Below, piece after piece: positions 9,187 to 14,571 of a DNA stretch of 14,571 nt. Each line of letters starts with the position of its first letter. Positions within the stretch are counted from its first letter, which is position 1. The position numbers and the translations under genes were made by a program. Location: the NCBI GenBank assembly GCA_025602905.1, contig JAHLKI010000089.1:1-14571 (forward strand), written 5' to 3'. Source of the DNA: Phlyctochytrium arcticum. Its lineage: Eukaryota > Chytridiomycota > Chytridiomycetes > Chytridiales > Chytridiaceae. The notes below the pieces were generated by a model. It made no database searches. It saw only the letters and a list, made by a program, of their open reading frames with translations, and was not told the origin of the DNA.

Positions 9187-11478
9187 ATGCTGTCTGCTTC
9201 CCGCGCCGATTTGACCGAAGGGCCATCAATATGGTCGTCGATCCTGACGGGCGTGGTCTCCACACGGGGAGTCATCAGCAAAAATGTCCTTGTACTAGGT
9301 ATGATGAGACCAGAGTGCTGTCCATATGGCAAACTCTAATGCAAGGGACTCTTCTCAAACAGGATCACCACAATCAGGAAAAACAACAGTCATTGAAGCC
9401 ATACGACAGCGTCACCCCCACAAAATCGTCCCATCAAGTGAACCTCATCACCAGGAACTGGCATTAAGCTACTCTTACATGGACGTTGAGGATGATGAGA
9501 ATGAAGGTATAAAAAGCAAGTAGTTACGAACAGGGCGACTGATGATAACTCAAATATTCTCGTGCATAAGATGTCATTGCCCGTGTTGGTCTCTATCACC
9601 TGGCATCCAGCACTGCCTTTGGAAACCTCTTTCGCTTTGCTTTGAGCCCTGCAAGTCTCTCGGATTCAATGGTCATCATCACGCTTGACTGGGCAGAACC
9701 GTGGACGTTCCTGAAGACACTTCAGGATTGGCTGCAGATGTTGGGAGATTACGTGGAAAAGAGGGAAAAGGAAGACCCTGAGGCAGTCCAAACGATGAAA
9801 GACCGACGTAAGAACAACATGATGCGCTTACTTTCCTTGCAGAATGAAATCACCGATTCTTTTCTTTGATTAGTGGAACTCTTCTTTCGCAGCTACACTG
9901 AACCGGTCGAGCGATCGAATTTCAACAATGATACTTTCTCCTCAGGCCCGCAGCACCCAATGCTTCTTCCGCTAACACAAGGAACATTGACACGGAATCT
10001 GGGAATACCCATAGTGATTGTCGTCCATAAGGTTTGATCCTCTGCTTCGAACTGAATGCTGAATGGGCATATCCTGACATCTGGATAGGCGGATCTTACC
10101 ACCCTATTGGAGAGAGATCGTGACTTCAAGGAAGAGCAATTCGATTTCATCCAACAAACGCTGCGAACCATCTGTCTCACTCGTATGTTGAAAAACTGAG
10201 GCTCTTTCTTTTAATTGATCGTACTAATATTTTTTGGTTCAAGATGGAGCCGCGTTATTCTATACATCGACACATCGGCCCGAAACGCTAGCCGACGTCC
10301 GCAACTATGTCCTACATCGTCTCTTTGATACTCCACCACCCGCACACGCCCCCCTTGGCTCCAGTTTTAGTTTATCACATATTTCACACTTGAATCATCA
10401 GGGCTCGGTCGATTCCATGACACAAACCACCACAAATTCCTTGTCATTTCCATTCACAGAACGCCCTCGTATCATAGACCGCGACACAGTCTTTATACCC
10501 ACCGGATGGGACAGCTGGGGGAAAATCAAGATTTTGAGGGAGGCCTTTGATTGCGCAAGCATGTCTGGGGAGGTGCGCGGAGACGGCGAGGATGACGAGA
10601 TTTCGGCAGGGCTATTTGGGGGCGCAAAAGAGATATTGAGGGAGTCATCACCAATCCTTATAAGGACGAGGTAAATCATGTTCTGCCACTTCACGGGCCA
10701 ATTCTCCTAAAATCTGTTTTTCCTAGGTCTTGACGACAGGACCAACGCTGACTGCCGAACCAGAAAATGTCTTTCTTGAAAGGCTAAATGAGATACTCGA
10801 GTCTTCGACTCCATCCCCGGGGACAACGTCTCCCCGGAACGCGTCGCCTAGAGTTATATCTCCGTCACGGGTCCAACACACTCCGAGCACGGTTAACCCA
10901 GGCGTTTCGTCAGATGCAGCAGCGGCCGCCGCGGCCGCGGTTCTAAAGGCACGCCTAACTGCCGCAGTCCCTCAGACGGCCAATTCAGCTGCACTGGAAG
11001 AGGTGACGGCCAAAGTCGCCAAATTGACCAAAACTAAGGTATTGTGTGGCATTGGACGCCCTTTTGGGTTTTTGAATCTAATGCGGAGATATTTAGGAGA
11101 TGGCTTCATCCACACTGGCCTCTTTCTCGTCCTTAACTTCTGAATCCTTTTCCTCCACCTCTTCTCTTCCCCATCAACCCACCCGTCGGCTCACAAACAC
11201 ACCCTCTGATGTCCCACTCCCAACTTCTTCTCATTCATCTTCGGCTACCCAAGCAGCCGTTTCGCGCGCCGCAGCGTCATCGTCAGCGGCTGCATCGGTT
11301 GCAGCTGCAGCCGGTACCGTGAGTGGAGGTGGGGCTATACCTGCAGCTTCCCAAAATGAAGTGTTGGCAACTTTTTCCAAAGCTTGTTGGCCAAAAGGGT
11401 TCTACTCTCAGTTCTACTGGAGGCAGTGCCAGTGACTCGACCTCGGCTTTGAATGAAAAGCAGCAAGCCATCCACTGA
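9187..11478 (+). CDS. Cytoplasmic dynein light intermediate chain
   Basis: Light intermediate chain of cytoplasmic dynein-1; it binds the heavy chain through a Ras-like domain and links the motor to cargo adaptors through its C-terminus. Exons: 9187-9298, 9363-9506, 9571-9807, 9874-10031, 10089-10182, 10244-10670, 10727-11038, 11097-11478; introns 56-66 nt. The start MLSASRADLTEGPSIWSSIL is family-typical. The P-loop GSPQSGKT is assembled across intron 1. Then come ARVGLYHLASSTAFGNLFRF, MVIITLDWAEPWTFLKTLQ, FFRSYTEP, LGIPIVIVVHK, ERDRDFKEEQFDFIQQTLR, GAALFYTSTHRPETL and VFIPTGWDSWGKIKIL, in the order seen in DLIC. The C-terminal half is low complexity (S/P/A) and ends with the adaptor-binding helix (NEVLATF...FQSLLAKR). 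About 621 residues, longer than the animal proteins. One-base shifts are needed near 10617-10627, 11372-11376 (T run) and 11397-11399 (G run) to reach the TGA at 11476. Confidence 0.93.
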
Positions 11479-11545
11479 CGCAAAGTAGGCCTATGTCCAA
11501 CTTGGGACGGGCGGAACATTCTCCTTAATGCATTAGAATGTGTAA

Positions 11546-11551
11546 ATTAAA
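11546..11551 (+). terminator. Possible polyadenylation signal (ATTAAA) after dynein LIC
   Basis: ATTAAA lies about 70 nt past the dynein LIC stop, in the 141-bp gap between two convergent genes, where both transcripts must end. It is a known AATAAA variant, but the region is AT-rich enough for it to occur by chance. Confidence 0.3.
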
Positions 11552-11619
11552 ATGGCAAGCCGGTGCTATATAGTAGTCTATACTCGAAAATGACTATACT
11601 GAGGAATGTTTTGGAATAT

Positions 11620-13428
11620 TTACACTACAGAGCGACTAGCAAAGTCCATGATGCGCGCTTGAGCGGCGCAATGTTATCAATTGCCTTCATTCCCAACCGC
11701 CGTCTTCACCACGGACATGACTTGCGGTGCCAAATATGCGTCCGATCGCATCTACCCCCCCTTCATCATGGCCAGATTGGGTACGTAGCGGGCCTGCATG
11801 TACTTTCCAGCAGGTGGATATGGCCAATGTCTTGGCCGACCTCGAGCCCGGATTTGATGGTGTTTGCGAGGGCTTGGGCATCAGCGATCCCTAAATTGAG
11901 TCCCTGTCCGGCCAGAGGATGTACGGTATGGGCAGCGTCACTGTCCATGGGAAAAAAATGAATAGCCCGCTCAGGGAGAATGAACCAAAATTCATCAGAT
12001 GCCATACCCGATCAATGCTACGCGGCTTCTCACATATTCCTCTGCATTTCGTAATTTGAGTGGGAAGGGAGCTCTGCTTCCCTCGGCAACCCCTGCAACG
12101 GTTGGCGGCAAGAGTCCGGATTGCTCGCCATCCCCAAACTTGGCGTTTCGCTCCAAGCCCCACATTCGCTCTTCCTTCAAATCGACAGTACTCTCCGGGT
12201 CCATTGTCTGAGCAATGAGGAATTGGACGTCGGGCCATGTCGACGTGGTTGCCGCATTCAAGATTTCCACAAATGTAGCCGGGGGTAGGGAGCACAAGTG
12301 CTTGGCTAAAGTTGGAGTTGTAGACCACACCAGAGACGAGTACTCCTCATTAAGCTTAATTTTGACACCATCAATATTCCAATTAGGCGTGCAGGTGAGA
12401 CATCCCACTACTTACCGGAAGTAAGGCAACTGGGCCAGTTGGCAAAAAGCGTTGCCATGCCGTGTCATTCTTTCCGTTCGGAAGTGAAGAAGGGTCCAGC
12501 TTCAAGGTAGCTACCAAACCCATTTGTTGGTAATCCCATCCAAGACTTTCGATTCCAGCAAACTGTCGAACCCGCGAATTACCGCCATCAGCACCAACAA
12601 GAAGGCGAGTCTGTATGGTTTTGCCCTCTTCCAGTTCCAGAATGGGCCATGAAAATGATTCTGCATGCAAGCCATCTTCAGCGGTAATGTCTCGCACCTT
12701 TGCGCGATTATGGATGGTTATTCTGCCATTCCCAGCAAATTGTTGCAGACGCTGGACCAAGGCATGCTGCAAGACGGTGTTTTCAACAATGGTGGCGATC
12801 GAATCGCCGATTGTCGACGTTGTTGACGCGTCAAAGGTCAGCGAACCTTCACCCACAGCGTCCCACACATGCATCCGGGTATATGGCCGTTTACGTTCTA
12901 ATGGAATCAAGTCCCATACACCGACGGACTTTAGAAACTCGATTGATCCGGGAGTCAATGAACTGACGCGGTTGGAAAAGTGATTTGGCTCTAGATTGGC
13001 AGGTCGCAACAAGTCCCCAGCTTCGATGAGGCTAATTCTGAGGTCCGCAGCGGCAGAGGTACTTGCTATTGAATAATGGGAAATTGCATCAGTATCGTCC
13101 AAGATTTCCCACACCCAGTGTGAGATGTTTCCTTACCCAAAGCACAAGCCAAGGCTGTTCCCACTGTTCCTCCTCCGACAATGCAAACGTCGCAAACATG
13201 GTCAACCACTTGCTTGTGTGATGAGATTGGGCCGGACTGAGACGGTTCCGGAGACCTTGACGCTTCTGTCGTATGTGTGTATGCGGAACTTGAAAATGTA
13301 TGGCGATGGAGGATCTGAGCTCTCTGTGCGGAGAGTACTGAGCAGGATTGTCTGATTGCTGCACCCGTCGCACTCCCTCGTTTACTCCCACACCTCCCGC
13401 GCCATCCAACACTTATTGATCTGAGCAT
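11620..13428 (-). CDS. COQ6: Ubiquinone biosynthesis flavin monooxygenase COQ6, mitochondrial
   Basis: FAD-dependent monooxygenase of the mitochondrial coenzyme Q synthome that hydroxylates the benzoquinone ring precursor at C5. Exons on the minus strand: 13428-13137, 13065-12416, 12354-12008, 11940-11620; introns 61-71 nt; about 536 residues. The N-terminus is arginine/serine-rich with almost no acidic residues, as in a mitochondrial presequence. The FAD site CIVGGGTVGTALACAL follows at about residue 82, then LIEAGDLLRP, the GADGGNSRVRQFAG motif, YSSLVWSTTP and, across intron 3, GDAAHTVHPLAGQGLNLGIADA, the second FAD-binding motif. The C-terminus can be followed through shifted frames to GMKAIDNIAPLKRA and IMDFASRS, ending with TAA at 11622-11620. 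Exon 4 carries about five one-base shifts (near 11804, 11755-11761, 11725, 11698, 11660), while the 650-nt exon 2 is clean. It is convergent with the dynein gene. Confidence 0.93.
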
Positions 13429-13746
13429 TGTTCTAAAGTAATGGAGTTATAAATTCACCTGGAAAGTTCGTGGTCTTTGGTCAGGGTGGTGGTCAGAGAC
13501 TCAGAGCTGCTGAATCTGTTGCACAGCCCCCCACCCGAAATCTCGCAAATCTCGCGTTGGTCTCTCGCCGGGCACTCAAAATAAGAAGCAAAGGTATTTG
13601 TGGAAGGAAACATTTACTGCTTATTCTGTGGAGGCCCGCCGACAACCAGAGTCCTGAGCCCGGGAGGCCTGCCTGATTACACCCGTGACGGAACTAGTTA
13701 CGCATTCGAGTTCAGCCAGTAGCGAGATCGATAACCCAAGGCTAAG
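13429..13746. promoter_or_regulatory. Upstream region of COQ6
   Basis: This 318-bp stretch lies upstream of COQ6, which reads leftward, so it should hold its promoter. A TTATAAAT sequence at about 13446-13453 is TATA-like but of unproven role. A plus-strand frame (PTTRVLSPGGLPDYTRDGTS, about 13637-13700) is coding-like and lies in the same frame as the ORF at 13747, separated by two stops, so an exon of a rightward gene may be present. Confidence 0.35.
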
Positions 13747-14286
13747 ATGATCGCACCGGCCGTGCCTAAAGGAATGGAACAGTTTCGTGCAGACAACCCA
13801 AACGGTACATGGGACGACTCGTACGGTATCTTGGACAAGTATCCCCCGAAAGAGGAACAGACGGAAGAGGAACAAAGGAAATGCAAGGCACTTAAACACG
13901 AACGACGCGTGGTTATTAGAAGTACTCCCGGAAGTACTCACAGCAGTAACAGGCCCGTCTATCCCATCTCGGTTCGCATCTGCATTCTTCATTCACATAC
14001 ACACACCCGCATCTCGGCTCGACCTTCCATCCCACCCACCACCCCCACTTCCACGGACTCCTCTTCTGCCGCCTTCCACGGCTTGAGAGCACATATGAAG
14101 ACCGACTTCGCTCCGACGGAAGGTGAGCGATTGGGTAGCTGGCTTGTGTTGGGGAAGGACAACGTTTGCTCCACTGTCCACCATTTTGCGGCGCCTACTT
14201 GGTATGGGAGCAAAAGTCTCATGTTCGCTGTGGCCTGGGAGAATGCAATTACATCTTGGCTTGTCCTTTGCCAAGTAGGTGCTTAA
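13747..14286 (+). CDS. Doubtful ORF; only the first ~55 codons look coding
   Basis: I do not recognise this protein. The frame is open from the ATG at 13747, which follows an in-frame TAA, to a TAA ending at 14286. Only the start looks like protein: MIAPAVPKGMEQFRADNPN, then GTWDDSYGILDKYPPKEEQ and a run of Glu/Lys/Arg, with mostly C-ending codons for Asp and Asn as in neighbouring genes. After about 13915 the frame becomes T/S/P/H-rich and looks like untranslated sequence. An upstream exon near 13637-13713 is possible. A 62-codon minus-strand frame at 13698-13886 ends in a hydrophobic stretch and is the competing reading. Confidence 0.3.
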   Translation: MIAPAVPKGMEQFRADNPNGTWDDSYGILDKYPPKEEQTEEEQRKCKALKHERRVVIRSTPGSTHSSNRPVYPISVRICILHSHTHTRISARPSIPPTTPTSTDSSSAAFHGLRAHMKTDFAPTEGERLGSWLVLGKDNVCSTVHHFAAPTWYGSKSLMFAVAWENAITSWLVLCQVGA

Positions 14287-14335
14287 GATGAGGTCCGTAC
14301 GCTGAGTAGGTTCGCTGGGTATTCCTTTGTGTTTT

Positions 14336-14402
14336 GCAATTGTACCATGGCGTGTACTTTGCGGCTCCGCCCATGGCAATTGTACCATAGCGTGTACTTT
14401 GC
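14336..14402. repeat. 27-bp direct repeat, 40-bp period
   Basis: The unit gcaattgtaccat(g/a)gcg followed by tgtactttgc occurs at 14336-14362 and again at 14376-14402, with 26 of 27 bases identical. A looser relative may occur near 14245-14272. No coding frame explains it. It could be a minisatellite, or paired protein-binding sites upstream of a gene beyond the window. Confidence 0.8.
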
Positions 14403-14490
14403 CTGGCAACGGCGGGTGTACCTCCCGCTTACTTCCCTACGTGACTTTACCGTAAAATGGACGGACTTGGAGCTTCCGGAAGATGGTAGT

Positions 14491-14543
14491 TGTGACAGTG
14501 CATTGTTCATAAACCTAAGGTTTATGAACAATGCACTGTCACA
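14491..14543. repeat. Perfect 53-bp palindrome (26-bp arms, 1-nt centre)
   Basis: The left arm 14491-14516 (starting TGTGACAGTG) and right arm 14518-14543 (ending CACTGTCACA) are exact reverse complements around a single A at 14517. Identity stops sharply on both sides; the right arm is followed by a GGGGGG run and T-rich sequence. It could be a hairpin mobile-element end, a small foldback element, or a fold-back or template-switch artefact close to a sequence end. No transposase is adjacent. Confidence 0.9.
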
Positions 14544-14571
14544 GGGGGGTTTTACACTAATAAGGAATAAA

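Noticed and set aside
13698..13886. Minus-strand 62-codon ORF resembling a small cytochrome oxidase subunit (VPFGLSARN, hydrophobic end)
   Set aside because: It lacks the second conserved PF motif and conserved basic end of that family, and codon use favours the plus strand.
1..14571. CRISPR arrays, tRNA or rRNA genes, telomeric repeats
   Set aside because: No regularly spaced repeats, cloverleaf with conserved loops, rRNA core or TTAGGG-type arrays were seen.

Overview
The window is nuclear DNA from a fungus. Genes are broken by many short introns (about 43-71 nt) with GT...AG ends and fungal branch-point motifs (TACTAAC, GCTAAT, TGCTAAC). The recognisable proteins are eukaryotic housekeeping ones: a SNF5-family subunit with the GATA-type finger and C-terminal CxxC...H finger typical of fungal homologues, a dynein light intermediate chain and the ubiquinone-pathway monooxygenase COQ6. 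The phylum cannot be fixed from this sequence.

Layout: (1) 1-2014, a spliced plus-strand gene of unknown function, coherent from about 818 to a stop at 2014. (2) 2038-2104, a G19/C32 homopolymer pair able to form a hairpin. (3) 2299-3044, a long uninterrupted plus-strand ORF with an RNA-binding/Gag-like look but no assignable family. (4) About 3324-4885 on the minus strand, a damaged gene of the fungal MULE-like transposase family with a GCM1/WRKY-type HNH-P zinc finger. (5) 5537-8548, SNF5/SMARCB1-type remodeler subunit. (6) 9187-11478, dynein light intermediate chain. (7) 11620-13428 minus, COQ6, tail-to-tail with the dynein gene. (8) 13429-14571, a divergent intergenic region, a doubtful small ORF, a 27-bp direct repeat and a perfect 53-bp palindrome near the window edge.

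The right half is ordinary compact fungal euchromatin with three unrelated housekeeping genes (chromatin, microtubule motor, coenzyme Q). The left part is more accessory-like (transposase relative, Gag-like ORF, unknown gene). No operon-like functional cluster or previously undescribed system could be demonstrated.

The dominant oddity is that almost every gene is interrupted by single-base insertions or deletions, often in homopolymers, across highly conserved protein stretches that resume intact in another frame. Together with the G19/C32 runs this looks more like uncorrected long-read consensus error than gene death. Simple ORF calling therefore badly misrepresents this window: the three housekeeping genes are each one gene, not a set of small ORFs.
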